A DNA stretch of 62,536 nt from Sunxiuqinia dokdonensis (GTDB taxonomy: Bacteria; Bacteroidota; Bacteroidia; Bacteroidales; Prolixibacteraceae), in contig NZ_LGIA01000153.1 of assembly GCF_001270965.1 (NCBI RefSeq), positions 1 to 62,536 of the forward strand, written 5' to 3'. Positions 7,318 to 17,320 of the stretch are shown here, piece by piece; positions within the stretch are counted from its first letter, which is position 1; each line of letters begins with the position of its first letter. Below the pieces are notes generated by a model that saw only the letters and a program-made list of their open reading frames with translations, made no database searches and was not told the DNA's origin. The translations under genes and the position numbers were made by a program.

Positions 7318-7444
7318 GACGTATTCGGAAGAATCAATTTGCCTGTCCTTTTTTTATTGAAAGGGGAAAAATATCAACAATTAAACGTCGAAGATACTGC
7401 GAAGCCTCATTTGAGGGAAGCAGCAAAAAGGGGAAAGAAGAGGG

Positions 7445-7477
7445 AGCAGAGATCCGAAATGGGTTTCTGCTTTTTTA
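7445..7477 (+). terminator. Terminator of the DUF6132-thioredoxin operon
   Basis: AGCAGAGATCC (7445-7455), loop GAAAT, GGGTTTCTGCT (7461-7471): 11 pairs with two G-U wobbles, followed by six T. It lies inside a 90-codon open frame that is therefore unlikely to be a gene. The rest of 7318-7614 holds no gene that I can support. Confidence 0.8.
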
Positions 7478-7556
7478 TTGCTCATTGTTTTGTAATCGTT
7501 TGATCGTTCTTCTTTGAATATCCTGGGGTGTTGAAAAATTGGAAATTCCGTAAATG

Positions 7557-7587
7557 AAAAAATCCGGCTCGTGAGCCGGATTTTTCG
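7557..7587. terminator. Bidirectional terminator between thioredoxin and infB
   Basis: AAATCCGGCTC and GAGCCGGATTT are perfect arms around a 2-nt loop, with A-rich and T-rich flanks on both sides, so it can work in either direction. It ends about 28 bp after the infB stop codon and most likely closes the rimP-nusA-infB operon. Confidence 0.85.
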
Positions 7588-7614
7588 TTATCAGATGATT
7601 TTTGTTTTGCGTCG

Positions 7615-10614
7615 TTAGAGTGACTTGGCGACTTCAATTTCGTGGAAGGCTTCGATCATATCGCCTTCTTTCACGTCATTATATCCGTCAATATTCAATC
7701 CACACTCGTAGCCTTTTTGTACTTCTTTCACATCGTCCTTGAAGCGTTTCAATGACCCCAGTGTTCCGGTGTAGATCACAATGCCGTCGCGGATGAGCCG
7801 TACTTTATTGTTCCGGTGAATTTTTCCGTCACGCACAATACAACCGGCGATGGTTCCGACCTTGGTGATTTTGAATGCTTCCATCACTTCGGCTGTTCCA
7901 AGAATTTCTTCCTTGATTTCCGGAGAAAGCATTCCTTCCATGGCCGACTTGATTTCGTTAATCGCATCGTAAATGATGGAGTACAGGCGAATATCCACTT
8001 CCTCTTTTTCAGCGAGCTTGCGGGCCTGCATGCTCGGACGAACCTGGAATCCAACCACAATCGCGTCGGAAGCTGTTGCCAGCATCACGTCGGATTCGGA
8101 AATGGCACCAACTGCTTTGTGAATCACATTTACCTGAATTTCATCGGTCGACAATTTGATCAATGCGTCGGACAATGCTTCGATTGAACCGTCCACGTCA
8201 CCTTTCACAATCAGGTTTAATTCCTGGAAGTTTCCAATGGCAATCCGGCGTCCAATTTCATCCAGCGTAATGTGTTTCTGTGTCCGTAGACCTTGCTCGC
8301 GTGCCAGCTGCTCACGTTTGTTGGCAATTTGACGGGCTTCGCGTTCGTTCTCAAATACGTTAAATTTGTCACCGGCCTGAGGCGCGCCATCCAATCCAAG
8401 AATGATGACCGGCTCGGAAGGTCCGGCGGATTCGATGCGCTGGTTCCGCTCGTTAAACATGGCTTTGATATGGCCGTAGTATTTTCCGGCCAACATGATG
8501 TCGCCCTGGTGCAGGGTTCCGTTTTGAACCAGTACGGTGGCCACATAACCCCGTCCGCGGTCAAGCGACGATTCAACGATTGTTCCGGTTGCCCGGCGGT
8601 CTTTATTTCCTTTCAGCTCAAGCATCTCTGCTTCGAGCAATACTTTTTCGAGCAGTTCGTCGATATTCACACCATTTTTGGCCGAGATATCCTGGCTCTG
8701 GTATTTACCGCCCCATTCTTCCACCAGGAAGTTGAGGTTGGCCAGGCCTTCTTTTATTTTATCAGGATTAGCGTTGGGCTTGTCAATTTTGTTAATGGCA
8801 AACACAATCGGCACACCAGCAGCTTGCGCGTGGTTAATGGCCTCTTTGGTTTGCGGCATAATGTCGTCGTCGGCAGCTACAATAATAATGGCGATGTCGG
8901 TAACCTGCGCACCACGGGCACGCATGGCCGTAAATGCTTCGTGACCCGGCGTGTCGAGGAAGGTGATCATTCGACCATCGGCCAGGCTAACATGGTATGC
9001 TCCGATGTGCTGGGTGATACCACCGGCCTCGCCGGCGATAACGTTGGCACTCCGAATGTGGTCGAGCAGTGATGTTTTACCGTGGTCAACGTGCCCCATT
9101 ACCGTAACAATGGGCGCTCTTGGATGAACTTGTTCCGGTTCATCATCATCATCAACACCATCCAAAATGTCGGCGCTCACGAATTCGACCTCATAGCCAA
9201 ACTCTTCAGCAACAATCGACATGGTTTCGGCATCCAGACGTTGGTTGATGGACACGAACAGCCCGAGGCTCATACAGGAAGAAATGACTTCCGTGACGCT
9301 CACATCCATCATGGTGGCCAGTTCTGAAACGGACACAAATTCCGTTACTTTCAGAACGTATTGTTCTGCGCTTTCTCTTTCGTGAGCCGCTGATGCCTTG
9401 TCGGACGCTGCTTGCCGTTTGTCGCGGCGATATTTTGATCCTTTTGATTTTTGCTTTCCGGAAGTCAGACGAGCCAAGGTGTCCTTAATTTGCTTTTGTA
9501 CATCTTCCTCGCTAACCTCTTTTTTAATGATTTTGCGTTTTCCCTTACCGCCCTGCTGCTGCATGCGGCCACGCTGTCCTTGCCCTTGAGGTTGTCCTTG
9601 TCCGGGTTTGACCACGTTAATGCGCGAGTCGGAATCTTTTTGAATGCGTCGGCGCTTTTTCTTCGCGTTTTGAGCACTGGTGTCAGTGGATGAAGCCACT
9701 GGTTTCTTTTTCTTGATGTCAATTTTGCCAACAACATTTGGGCCTGATAGCTTTTCGACATTGGTTTTAATGTCTTTGTCGCGATCTCTTCCCTGCTCTT
9801 GGCTTGTCTGACGTTTTTGTTTGTCGCGTTCTTTCCGCTCGTCCTCTTTTTGTTTTTTTGTTTTCTTGGTCGGACGTGTTTTTTGGTTGATTGAGGAGAG
9901 ATCGATTCGGCCAACGACCTTCACTTCATCAACTTTGGGAATATTGGTCTGAACTTCTTCGATTGGTTCCGTTTGTTTTTCTACTTCTGCGGGCTTTTCT
10001 TCCTCAGGTACTGGTTTAGGTTCCACCGGTTTGCTCACCTCTGCCTTAGGCGTTTCAATTTGCTTTTCTTCTTCCTTAGGCTTGGCTGCTTTCGGTTCTT
10101 CCTGCTTTTGGTCACCTTTTTTAATAACGGTAGGTTTTCCCTCGCGTTTTTTAGGCTGAATACTATCCAGGTCAATTTTGCCTAAGACTTTTGGCTGGTC
10201 AACCTCGGGCAGTTTTTCTTTTTCTTCTTCGGGTTGAGGTTTTGGTTCGGGCTTGGCTTTTGGGGTTTCCTTTTTTGGAGGATTCATATCCTTAATCCGA
10301 ACTTCTTCCACTTCCTCTTCTTCATCGTCCTGATCAACGTCTTCTTCGGTGTCCGCATTAGCATTTTCAAGCGAAATGGATTCGTTCTTACTACGGTGAC
10401 TCATCAGGTTGATTTTTTCAGACTCTTTTTTCAGCGTGATATCACTTTTATACTCTTTTTCGAGCATGTGATATGCGTCTTCTGAAATTTTTGAGTTTGG
10501 ATTTGCATCAATATCAAATCCTTTTTTGTGCAGAAACTCAACAATGGTGTTGGTTCCCACATTAAACTCTCGTGCTACCTTACTAAGTCGCGTACTTTTT
10601 TTGCCAATTGCCAT
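7615..10614 (-). CDS. infB: Translation initiation factor IF-2
   Basis: 999 aa, long as is usual for Bacteroidota. The N-terminus (1-45) is the IF2-N helical module. Residues ~90-400 are a low-complexity Lys/Glu/Pro/Gln-rich linker. A second IF2-N module precedes the GTPase domain near 500. G motifs: GHVDHGKTS (G1), DTPGHEAF (G3) and NKIDKP (G4). The beta-barrel domains and the C-terminal fMet-tRNA-binding domain follow. IF-2 delivers initiator tRNA to the 30S subunit. The gene is last in rimP-nusA-infB, 104 bp downstream of nusA. Antisense open frames inside it reflect codon bias only. Confidence 0.98.
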   Translation of the reverse strand: MAIGKKSTRLSKVAREFNVGTNTIVEFLHKKGFDIDANPNSKISEDAYHMLEKEYKSDITLKKESEKINLMSHRSKNESISLENANADTEEDVDQDDEEEEVEEVRIKDMNPPKKETPKAKPEPKPQPEEEKEKLPEVDQPKVLGKIDLDSIQPKKREGKPTVIKKGDQKQEEPKAAKPKEEEKQIETPKAEVSKPVEPKPVPEEEKPAEVEKQTEPIEEVQTNIPKVDEVKVVGRIDLSSINQKTRPTKKTKKQKEDERKERDKQKRQTSQEQGRDRDKDIKTNVEKLSGPNVVGKIDIKKKKPVASSTDTSAQNAKKKRRRIQKDSDSRINVVKPGQGQPQGQGQRGRMQQQGGKGKRKIIKKEVSEEDVQKQIKDTLARLTSGKQKSKGSKYRRDKRQAASDKASAAHERESAEQYVLKVTEFVSVSELATMMDVSVTEVISSCMSLGLFVSINQRLDAETMSIVAEEFGYEVEFVSADILDGVDDDDEPEQVHPRAPIVTVMGHVDHGKTSLLDHIRSANVIAGEAGGITQHIGAYHVSLADGRMITFLDTPGHEAFTAMRARGAQVTDIAIIIVAADDDIMPQTKEAINHAQAAGVPIVFAINKIDKPNANPDKIKEGLANLNFLVEEWGGKYQSQDISAKNGVNIDELLEKVLLEAEMLELKGNKDRRATGTIVESSLDRGRGYVATVLVQNGTLHQGDIMLAGKYYGHIKAMFNERNQRIESAGPSEPVIILGLDGAPQAGDKFNVFENEREARQIANKREQLAREQGLRTQKHITLDEIGRRIAIGNFQELNLIVKGDVDGSIEALSDALIKLSTDEIQVNVIHKAVGAISESDVMLATASDAIVVGFQVRPSMQARKLAEKEEVDIRLYSIIYDAINEIKSAMEGMLSPEIKEEILGTAEVMEAFKITKVGTIAGCIVRDGKIHRNNKVRLIRDGIVIYTGTLGSLKRFKDDVKEVQKGYECGLNIDGYNDVKEGDMIEAFHEIEVAKSL

Positions 10615-10718
10615 ATACCCAATCTATTTTTTTATCTTTTTAAGTTTTGCGCGAAAAACTATGCAATTTTAAATCCAATTTATTTAAATGCCAATAGTTT
10701 AATGTTATTTGTTTTTGA

Positions 10719-11954
10719 TTACTCAAACTCGGCGCGCAAAATTTTCAATATGTGATCAATTGTTTCTTCTTCCAGATCTGTTCGTTTAATCAGATCGGCA
10801 CGGCTTAAACCCAATACGTTTTTAGCGGTGTCGCAGCCAATTGATTTTAATTGATCCAAAATCCAGGCATCAATTTCGTCTGCAAATTCTTCGAGGTTGA
10901 CATCTTCGTCATCCGTTGCCATATCACGGTAAACATCAATTTCGTAGCCGGTTAACTGGCTTGCCAAACGAATGTTCAGGCCTCCTTTTCCAATGGCCAG
11001 CGAAACTTCGTCGGGTTTCAGGAAAACGTCCGCCCGCTTGGTGTCTTCGTGTAATTTTATCGAAGTTATTTTTGCCGGGTTCAACGCCCGCTGAATAAAC
11101 AGTTGCACATTGGCTGAATAGTTGATCACATCAATGTTTTCGTTTCGTAGTTCACGAACAATGCCGTGAATACGTGATCCTTTCATTCCAACACAAGCGC
11201 CCACAGGGTCAATGCGTTCGTCGTATGATTCAACAGCCACTTTGGCTCTTTCGCCCGGAACACGAACGATTTTTTTGATGGTGATCAGTCCATCAAAAAT
11301 TTCAGGAACTTCCAGCTCAAACAAACGCTCGAGGAAAACAGGTGATGTCCGTGAAAGAATGATCAGCGGATTATTGTTTCGCAGTTCTACTTTGTAAACC
11401 ACTGCTCTTAGGCTGTCGCCCTTGCGGAAGTAGTCTGAAGGAATTTGCTCCGTTTTTGGAAGAATCAGTTCATTGCCTTCATCATCCAAAACCAGAATTT
11501 CTTTTTTCCAAACCTGGTAAACTTCGCCGGTTACAATGTCGCCAATTTTGCTTTTGTATTTACCGAAGATGTGGTCTTTTTCCAACTCCAGAATCCGACT
11601 GGCCAGGTTTTGACGTAAATTCAGAATTGCGCGACGTCCAAAGTCTTTCAACTTCACTTCGTCGGTCACTTCTTCACCGACTTCATAGTCGTCGTCAATT
11701 TTCTTGGCTTCCGACAGTGTGATTTGTCTGTTGGGATCCTCAATGTCGGCATCTTCTACCACTTCGCGGTTGCGCCAAATTTCAAAGTCACCCTTGTCGA
11801 TATTAATAATGATGTCGAAGTTTTCATCTGTTCCGTAGGTTTTTTCCAACACATTACGGAAAACGTCTTCAAGAACGCTCATCATCGTGACCCGATCAAT
11901 GTTTTTCAGGTCTTTAAATTCAGAAAATGTATCGATAAGATTAATCGTATCCAT
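10719..11954 (-). CDS. nusA: Transcription termination/antitermination factor NusA
   Basis: 411 aa. The order is N-terminal RNA polymerase-binding domain (1-125), S1 domain (~130-200, KIGDIVTGEVYQVWK), KH1 and KH2 (~205-345, with GACVGMKGSRI and LAIGKGGLNIRLA), then one short acidic C-terminal helical region. The second E. coli-type C-terminal repeat is absent, as in most Bacteroidota. NusA modulates pausing and termination. The gene starts 12 bp after rimP. In E. coli NusA feeds back on its own operon leader, which is relevant to the hairpin upstream of rimP here. Confidence 0.98.
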   Translation of the reverse strand: MDTINLIDTFSEFKDLKNIDRVTMMSVLEDVFRNVLEKTYGTDENFDIIINIDKGDFEIWRNREVVEDADIEDPNRQITLSEAKKIDDDYEVGEEVTDEVKLKDFGRRAILNLRQNLASRILELEKDHIFGKYKSKIGDIVTGEVYQVWKKEILVLDDEGNELILPKTEQIPSDYFRKGDSLRAVVYKVELRNNNPLIILSRTSPVFLERLFELEVPEIFDGLITIKKIVRVPGERAKVAVESYDERIDPVGACVGMKGSRIHGIVRELRNENIDVINYSANVQLFIQRALNPAKITSIKLHEDTKRADVFLKPDEVSLAIGKGGLNIRLASQLTGYEIDVYRDMATDDEDVNLEEFADEIDAWILDQLKSIGCDTAKNVLGLSRADLIKRTDLEEETIDHILKILRAEFE

Positions 11955-11966
11955 CTTGCGCTCGTT

Positions 11967-12428
11967 TTAGAATTTAATAATGTTTTTAACTGTTTTCGCT
12001 TCGTCAAACGCTATACGGTGGAGGCTTGTTATAAGTTGCTTTTTCTTATGTCCTTCAACCTTTTCGCGTTTGCTTGTTTCTAATTCAAATCCTTCCTGGT
12101 CGGCGGTTTTCAGTACACCTTCCAGTTTTTCGCCGTTTGCCAGCACCACTTCCATTTCCTGCCCGATGTTTTTCACAAACTGGCGGTACACTTTCAGTGG
12201 CTGTCCGAGCCCTGACGATGACACTTGTAATTCAAAATCATCTTCCTCCCGGTCAATACTTCCTTCAACCGTCCGGCTAATCTCCACACAGTGGTCGATT
12301 GTGATGCCATGCATGCTGTCGAGAGTGACCATGATTTGGTTGCCCGGATTGATGTCAAAAGACACGATAAACTGGTCTTCACTTAGTTTATCTTCAATGA
12401 GTTGCCTGATTTTGTTTTTATCAATCAT
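11967..12428 (-). CDS. rimP: Ribosome maturation factor RimP
   Basis: 153 aa, the expected length. The N-terminal alpha/beta domain contains FDINPGNQIMVTLDS and the conserved VSSSGLGQPLK block (about 67-77, the family PGLDRPL-type motif). The C-terminal Sm-like beta-barrel spans ~85-153. RimP assists late 30S subunit maturation. It is the first gene of rimP-nusA-infB, the classic order, with a leader that contains a GC-rich hairpin. Confidence 0.96.
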   Translation of the reverse strand: MIDKNKIRQLIEDKLSEDQFIVSFDINPGNQIMVTLDSMHGITIDHCVEISRTVEGSIDREEDDFELQVSSSGLGQPLKVYRQFVKNIGQEMEVVLANGEKLEGVLKTADQEGFELETSKREKVEGHKKKQLITSLHRIAFDEAKTVKNIIKF

Positions 12429-12440
12429 AAATTTCGACTA

Positions 12441-12468
12441 ATAAAACAGGGGACTTTGGGGTCCCCTG
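12441..12468 (-). promoter_or_regulatory. Attenuator-like hairpin in the rimP-nusA-infB leader
   Basis: On the minus strand CAGGGGAC and GTCCCCTG are perfect 8-bp arms around a 6-nt loop, followed directly by TTTTAT. The hairpin lies 18 nt upstream of the rimP ATG and downstream of the predicted promoter, so it is inside the transcribed leader. It has the shape of an intrinsic terminator. Confidence 0.7.
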
Positions 12469-12496
12469 CAAACGGTCTTTCTTCCAATTGTCAGCG

Positions 12497-12527
12497 CAAA
12501 ATTAGCAAAAGGAATTCAAATCACAAA
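12497..12527 (-). promoter_or_regulatory. Promoter of rimP-nusA-infB
   Basis: -7 element TAATTTTG (12504-12497) and -33 element TTTG (12527-12524) with a 19-bp spacer, a full match to the Bacteroidota promoter form. The predicted start near 12491 gives a leader of about 62 nt. Confidence 0.7.
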
Positions 12528-12613
12528 ATGTGGAAGTTAACTGGTCATCCGTTAAGAGTTGTTTGGAAATAACCGGCTTAGGCTTGCCGGCTTCCGGGGA
12601 ATGAAAAAATTCT

Positions 12614-12621
12614 TATTTTTG
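12614..12621 (+). promoter_or_regulatory. Promoter -7 element for the HD hydrolase gene
   Basis: TATTTTTG, an exact TAnnTTTG match, gives a predicted start near 12627 and a leader of about 27 nt to the TTG at 12654. I saw no clear -33 partner. Confidence 0.45.
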
Positions 12622-12653
12622 CCGGTAGCACGTGTAAAAAAGCAACGATCAGC

Positions 12654-13904
12654 TTGAGAACAAATAAGAAAAAGATTATTAATGATCCGGTTTTTGGCTT
12701 CATCACCATTCAGTCCGAATTCATCTACGACTTGATTGAGCATCCGTTCCTTCAGCGTTTACGCCGAATCAAACAGCTTGGCCTTTCCAGTATCGTTTTT
12801 CCGGGGGTGAACCACACCCGGTTTGAACACGCCATAGGCGCGGTACATTTAATGCGTTTGGCCATCTCGGGTTTGATCATGAAGGGTGTCGAGATCAGTG
12901 ACGATGAAGCAGAGGCTGTAACTGCCGCCATTTTACTGCATGATATTGGACACGGGCCTTTTTCGCATGCACTGGAGCATTCGCTGGTCGAAGGCATTTC
13001 GCACGAAATGATTTCCTTGCTGCTCATGGAAGAACTGAACCGACAGTTTAACGGGCGCTTGGAGATGGCCATCCAGATTTTTAAAAATGAATACCCCAAA
13101 CGGTTTCTTCACCAGTTGGTGGCCAGTCAGCTGGATGTTGACCGGTTGGATTACTTGCGTCGTGATAGTTTTTTTTCCGGGGTGACCGAGGGGATGATTG
13201 GCTCCGATCGTATTATCAAAATGCTCAACGTGCGCAACGATGGTTTGGTGATTGAGCACAAAGGAATCTATTCCATTGAAAAGTTTTTGATTTCGCGCCG
13301 CCTGATGTATTGGCAGGTTTATTTGCACAAAACCGTTTTGTCGGCCGAAAATATGTTGGTCAAAGTGCTGCAACGGGCCAAGACTTTGGTAATGCAGGGG
13401 CATGATTTGTGTGCGACTCCGGCCTTGAAAGTTTTTATGGGACAGAAAATAACATGGGGATCTTTCAAGGAGCAAACCTTCGCAAATGAGAAGAGTTTGC
13501 TTGACTTGTTTGTTGAACTTGATGACAGCGACTTAATTTCGGCCATGAAGCAATGGCAGTACCACGACGACAAAATCCTGGCTTATCTTGCAGGCGCTGT
13601 AATTAATCGTAAACTATTTCGAATCAGAATTCAGAATACACCATTTTCGGATGAAGAAATTTCCGGGCTAAAAAACAGGATTACAGATCGATGGGGGCTT
13701 GACGGCAGTGAGCTGGACTATTTCCTGATTCATGACTCCATCAGCAATTTCGCCTACACTTCGGGAAGCGATAAAATTAACATTTTAATGAAAGACGGCA
13801 GGGTGCAGGAGATCAATGAAGCTTCAGATGTTAACCTTTCCAGCTTGCTGCAAACCGTAAGGAAATATTTTGTGTGTTATCCGAAAGAATTGGACATTAA
13901 GTAA
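12654..13904 (+). CDS. HD domain phosphohydrolase (YwfO/dGTPase-like)
   Basis: 416 aa from a TTG start; the next possible starts fall inside the conserved N-terminal region. Metal-binding motifs of the HD superfamily are visible: HTRFEHAIG (His in the first helix), [12 protein letters not shown] (the HD pair and the extra His residues typical of dGTPase-like proteins), and a later [12 protein letters not shown]. The C-terminal ~180 residues form the helical extension seen in YwfO-type proteins. Likely a (d)NTP or nucleotide phosphohydrolase, but the substrate cannot be told from sequence. It ends 37 bp before lpxD, and the lpxD promoter overlaps its last codons. Confidence 0.9.
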   Translation: MRTNKKKIINDPVFGFITIQSEFIYDLIEHPFLQRLRRIKQLGLSSIVFPGVNHTRFEHAIGAVHLMRLAISGLIMKGVEISDDEAEAVTAAILLHDIGHGPFSHALEHSLVEGISHEMISLLLMEELNRQFNGRLEMAIQIFKNEYPKRFLHQLVASQLDVDRLDYLRRDSFFSGVTEGMIGSDRIIKMLNVRNDGLVIEHKGIYSIEKFLISRRLMYWQVYLHKTVLSAENMLVKVLQRAKTLVMQGHDLCATPALKVFMGQKITWGSFKEQTFANEKSLLDLFVELDDSDLISAMKQWQYHDDKILAYLAGAVINRKLFRIRIQNTPFSDEEISGLKNRITDRWGLDGSELDYFLIHDSISNFAYTSGSDKINILMKDGRVQEINEASDVNLSSLLQTVRKYFVCYPKELDIK

Positions 13905-13920
13905 TTTAAACCTATTTTTG
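13890..13920 (+). promoter_or_regulatory. Promoter of the lpxD-lpxC/fabZ-lpxA operon
   Basis: -33 TTG (13890-13892), 20-bp spacer and -7 TATTTTTG (13913-13920). It overlaps the 3' end of the HD hydrolase gene. The predicted start near 13926 lies about 16 nt upstream of the lpxD ATG at 13942. Confidence 0.6.
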
Positions 13921-13941
13921 CAGCGCGCCAAGAAAAAATAT

Positions 13942-14988
13942 ATGGAATTTAAAGCACTTAACATCGCTGAGTTCCTTCACGGTACGATTGAAGGTGATGA
14001 GAATATCAGCGTAAATAATGTTTCGAAAATTGAAGATGGAAAGCCGGGAACACTGGCGTTTTTGTCCAATCCCAAGTACGAACGTTACATCTACGAAACA
14101 GAGGCTTCAATTGTATTGGTTAAGAATGATTTTACACCAGAACGAGCGATAAAAGCAACCTTAATTCGGGTGGACGATCCCTACCAGGCATTTGCTTCGT
14201 TGTTGGATCTTTATGAACAAGCCAAGCAATTAAAAAGCGGTATCGAACAACCTTCGTTTATCGACCCCTCGGCAACTGTTGGTGAGAACATCTATTTTGG
14301 TGCCTTTGCTTACCTCGGACAAAATTCTACCCTTGGAAATAAAGTGAAGATCTATCCACAAGTATTTATCGGCTCCGATGTCACCATTGGAGACAATACC
14401 ATAATATACGCCGGAGCAAAAATTTATGACGGGTCTGTGATCGGGAGTAACTGCATTATTCATGCCGGTGCCGTGATTGGGTCCGATGGCTTTGGATTTG
14501 CACCCAGAGCAGACGGATCGTATCAAAAAATTCCACAAGTTGGAAATGTTATTTTGGAAGATCATGTTGAAATTGGCGCCAATACCACCATCGACTGCTC
14601 GACCATGGGATCAACCATTATTCGGAAAGGAGCAAAACTGGATAACCTGATTCAGGTAGCCCATAATTGCGAAGTTGGCGAGAATACAGTAATGGCTGCT
14701 TTGACAGGAATTGCCGGTTCAACCAAAATTGGTAAGAATTGTATGTTTGGGGGCCAGGTCGGTGTTGCAGGACATTTAACGATTGGTGATGATGTTAAAA
14801 TTGGGGCGATGGCTGGAGTATCCAATAATATAAAAGCCGGGAAAACGGTACTTGGAGCACCGGCAATGGATCACGACCAGGCATTGAAGTCATTTGTGGT
14901 TTACCGCCGCCTTCCTCAAATGCGGGACCAGTTGATTGACTTGCAGAAAGAAGTTACAGAACTAAAATCGAAATTGAATAAACAATAA
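13942..14988 (+). CDS. lpxD: UDP-3-O-acylglucosamine N-acyltransferase LpxD
   Basis: 348 aa from the ATG at 13942. The open frame reaches 24 codons further up, but that part overlaps the preceding gene and the promoter. The N-terminal uridine-binding domain (~1-100) carries the LpxD block with FLSNPKYE. The left-handed beta-helix of hexapeptide repeats spans ~105-320, with the catalytic His in [14 protein letters not shown]-terminal coiled helix ends the protein. LpxD adds the second 3-hydroxyacyl chain to UDP-GlcN in lipid A synthesis. First gene of a three-gene lipid A operon. Confidence 0.97.
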   Translation: MEFKALNIAEFLHGTIEGDENISVNNVSKIEDGKPGTLAFLSNPKYERYIYETEASIVLVKNDFTPERAIKATLIRVDDPYQAFASLLDLYEQAKQLKSGIEQPSFIDPSATVGENIYFGAFAYLGQNSTLGNKVKIYPQVFIGSDVTIGDNTIIYAGAKIYDGSVIGSNCIIHAGAVIGSDGFGFAPRADGSYQKIPQVGNVILEDHVEIGANTTIDCSTMGSTIIRKGAKLDNLIQVAHNCEVGENTVMAALTGIAGSTKIGKNCMFGGQVGVAGHLTIGDDVKIGAMAGVSNNIKAGKTVLGAPAMDHDQALKSFVVYRRLPQMRDQLIDLQKEVTELKSKLNKQ

Positions 14989-15009
14989 GTTTTAGAAATC
15001 GACTTGGAG

Positions 15010-16398
15010 ATGACAGTGAAGCAAAAAACTTTAGCCCGCGAATTTTCATTGAGCGGCAAAGGATTACATACGGGAGTACAGGTGAACATGACCTTTAAAC
15101 CAGCTCCCGAAAATCATGGATTTATTTTTCAACGGGTTGATCTGGACGACAAACCCATTTTAGAGGCAGACGCCAATTTAGTGATTGACACCTCGCGCGG
15201 AACCGTAATTGGAAAAGGTGAAGCACGATTGAGCACGATTGAACATGCCTTGGCGGCTCTTACGGGAATGGATTTGGACAATGTTTTGATCGAGATCGAC
15301 AACGAAGAGGTGCCCATTCTTGATGGAAGCGCAAAACTTTTTGTCGAAGCCATAGCAGAAGCCGGCGTGGTTGAACAGGATGCCGAAAGAGAATACCTTG
15401 AAATAACCGAAAAGATTGTTTACAAAGATCCGGATTCAGGTTCGGAGATTATCGCTTTGCCCGATACGGATTATAACCTCAACGTAATGATTTCATTCAA
15501 CTCCAGCGTGTTGAATAATCAATTTGCCGTGTTGGAAAATCTGGATGATTTTAAAAGCCAGGTGGCTCCTTGCAGGACGTTTGTTTTTGTTCGCGAGTTG
15601 GAGTTTCTGCTCAAAAACAACTTGGTTAAAGGAGGCGATTTGGATAATGCCATTGTTATTATGGATAAAGAAATCAGCCAGGATGAACTGAATCGCCTGG
15701 CCGATTTGTTCAACCACGAGCATATTGAGGTGAAGAAGGAACAAGGGATTTTAAATAATCTCGACCTGCAATTTGAAAATGAATGTGCCCGGCATAAATT
15801 GCTTGATGTGGTTGGCGATTTAAGTTTGGCAGGCCGAAGGATTAAAGGACGAATCATTGCAACAAAACCAGGGCACAAAGCCAATACGGAATTTGCCAAG
15901 TTGCTGAAAAAGGAAATCCGGAAACACGAAGTTTGCAAAGCCATTCCGCACTACGATCCAATGCAAGAACCGCTCATGTGCGTGAATGAAATTAAAACTT
16001 TTTTGCCCCATCGGTTTCCATTTCTGCTGGTTGATAAAATCACCGAAATTAGAGACAACTATATTGTTGGCGTTAAAAATGTAACGGTCAATGAACCCTT
16101 TTTTCAGGGACACTTCCCCGAAGAGCCGGTGATGCCGGGCGTATTATTAATAGAAGCCATGGCGCAATGCGGCGGCTTATACGTTTTGCACGACAAAACA
16201 GAAAAATATTCGACTTATTTTATTCGTATTGATAATGTGAAGTTTCGCAAAAAAGTGATTCCGGGTGACACCCTGTTGTTCCGGATCGAACTCACTTCAC
16301 CAATCAGACGAGGAATTGCCAACATGAAAGGACTTTGTTATGTTGGAGATACAGTAGTCGCCGAAGGAGATTTTATGGCGCAGATTGTAAAGGCTTGA
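15010..16398 (+). CDS. lpxC-fabZ: Bifunctional LpxC deacetylase / FabZ dehydratase
   Basis: 462 aa from the ATG at 15010 (the TTG at 15004 is in frame but less likely). Residues 1-~305 are LpxC, the zinc deacetylase that commits the cell to lipid A: STIEHALAAL (zinc His79), LDGSAK, and HKLLDVVGDL with the second His and the Asp. Residues ~320-462 are FabZ, the 3-hydroxyacyl-ACP dehydratase, with the catalytic His368 in HFPEEPVMPGVL and the Glu in LIEAMAQCGG. The fusion is known in Bacteroidota and ties lipid A synthesis to the 3-hydroxyacyl-ACP pool in one polypeptide. Confidence 0.98.
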   Translation: MTVKQKTLAREFSLSGKGLHTGVQVNMTFKPAPENHGFIFQRVDLDDKPILEADANLVIDTSRGTVIGKGEARLSTIEHALAALTGMDLDNVLIEIDNEEVPILDGSAKLFVEAIAEAGVVEQDAEREYLEITEKIVYKDPDSGSEIIALPDTDYNLNVMISFNSSVLNNQFAVLENLDDFKSQVAPCRTFVFVRELEFLLKNNLVKGGDLDNAIVIMDKEISQDELNRLADLFNHEHIEVKKEQGILNNLDLQFENECARHKLLDVVGDLSLAGRRIKGRIIATKPGHKANTEFAKLLKKEIRKHEVCKAIPHYDPMQEPLMCVNEIKTFLPHRFPFLLVDKITEIRDNYIVGVKNVTVNEPFFQGHFPEEPVMPGVLLIEAMAQCGGLYVLHDKTEKYSTYFIRIDNVKFRKKVIPGDTLLFRIELTSPIRRGIANMKGLCYVGDTVVAEGDFMAQIVKA

Positions 16399-16426
16399 AG
16401 AAATTATTGAAAACAATTATTAGAAC

Positions 16427-17209
16427 ATGAAACAACCGTTAGCTTACGTACATTCAGAATCACAGGTCGCAGACAATGTGGTTATTGAACCATTTGTTAC
16501 CATTGATAAGGATGTGATCATCGGTGAAGGTTCCCGTATTGGTTCAAACGTGACCATTATGCCCGGAACCCGGATTGGTAAAAACTGCCGCATTTTTCCA
16601 GGAGCAGTGATTGGTGCAATCCCTCAGGATTTGAAATTTAAAGGTGAATATAGCACCGTGGAAATTGGCGATAATACCACCATTCGCGAGTGCGTAACCA
16701 TTAACCGTGGTACCGCGGCCAGAGGAAAAACAGTGGTTGGAAGCAACTGCTTGATTATGGCCTATGTACATATTGCCCACGATTGTATTGTGGGAAGCAA
16801 CGTTATTTTGGTGAACAGCACCCAGTTGGCCGGCGAAGTCATTGTTGACGACTGGGCCATTATTGGTGGCATGTCGGCCATTCATCAGTTTTGCCATATC
16901 GGTTCGCATGTTATGATTTCCGGCGGCTCTTTGGTTCGAAAAGATGTACCTCCATTCATCAAGGCCGGCCGTGAACCACTTTCGTATGTCGGAATCAACT
17001 CAATTGGATTGAGAAGACGTAGTTACAACAACGACAAGATTCGCGAAGTGCAGGAAATTTATCGCTACATCTATCAAAAAGGTTTGAATATTTCGCAGGC
17101 TGTTGAGATTATTGAAGCAGAGATGTCGGCAACGCCGGAGCGCGACGAGATTTTGATGTTTGTTAAAGATTCCAAGCGGGGCATTATTCGTGGTTATTTC
17201 CCCGATTAA
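16427..17209 (+). CDS. lpxA: UDP-N-acetylglucosamine O-acyltransferase LpxA
   Basis: 260 aa, standard LpxA length. It is a left-handed beta-helix of hexapeptide repeats through residue ~190 (for example IGEGSRIGSNVTIMPG), with the catalytic His in AYVHIAHDCIVG and the helical C-terminal domain after it. LpxA transfers 3-hydroxyacyl from ACP to the 3-OH of UDP-GlcNAc, the first step of lipid A synthesis. It starts 28 bp after lpxC-fabZ and ends the operon before a strong terminator. Confidence 0.98.
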   Translation: MKQPLAYVHSESQVADNVVIEPFVTIDKDVIIGEGSRIGSNVTIMPGTRIGKNCRIFPGAVIGAIPQDLKFKGEYSTVEIGDNTTIRECVTINRGTAARGKTVVGSNCLIMAYVHIAHDCIVGSNVILVNSTQLAGEVIVDDWAIIGGMSAIHQFCHIGSHVMISGGSLVRKDVPPFIKAGREPLSYVGINSIGLRRRSYNNDKIREVQEIYRYIYQKGLNISQAVEIIEAEMSATPERDEILMFVKDSKRGIIRGYFPD

Positions 17210-17234
17210 TCACCCCAAATACAATATAAAAGGA

Positions 17235-17262
17235 AAAAGCCCGGATTTATCCGGGTTTTTTG
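17235..17262 (+). terminator. Terminator of the lpx operon
   Basis: CCCGGAT and ATCCGGG around a short TT loop, preceded by an A-run and followed by TTTTTT, about 25 nt after the lpxA stop. Confidence 0.88.
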
Positions 17263-17320
17263 TTTCAACCTTTCCTGGCTATGCCTTGTTGTAAACCCAG
17301 TATTATAATTGAAGACCAAA

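Noticed and set aside
7245-7517. 90-codon + strand frame after thioredoxin
   Set aside because: It starts inside the thioredoxin gene in another frame and runs through a strong terminator hairpin with a T-run.
8293-9072. 259-codon + strand frame
   Set aside because: Antisense to the conserved G domain of infB. Its composition mirrors infB codon bias and it shows no domain.
15010-16398. Artefactual fusion of lpxC and fabZ
   Set aside because: Both halves are complete with active sites in one frame, and the fusion is a known feature of Bacteroidota.
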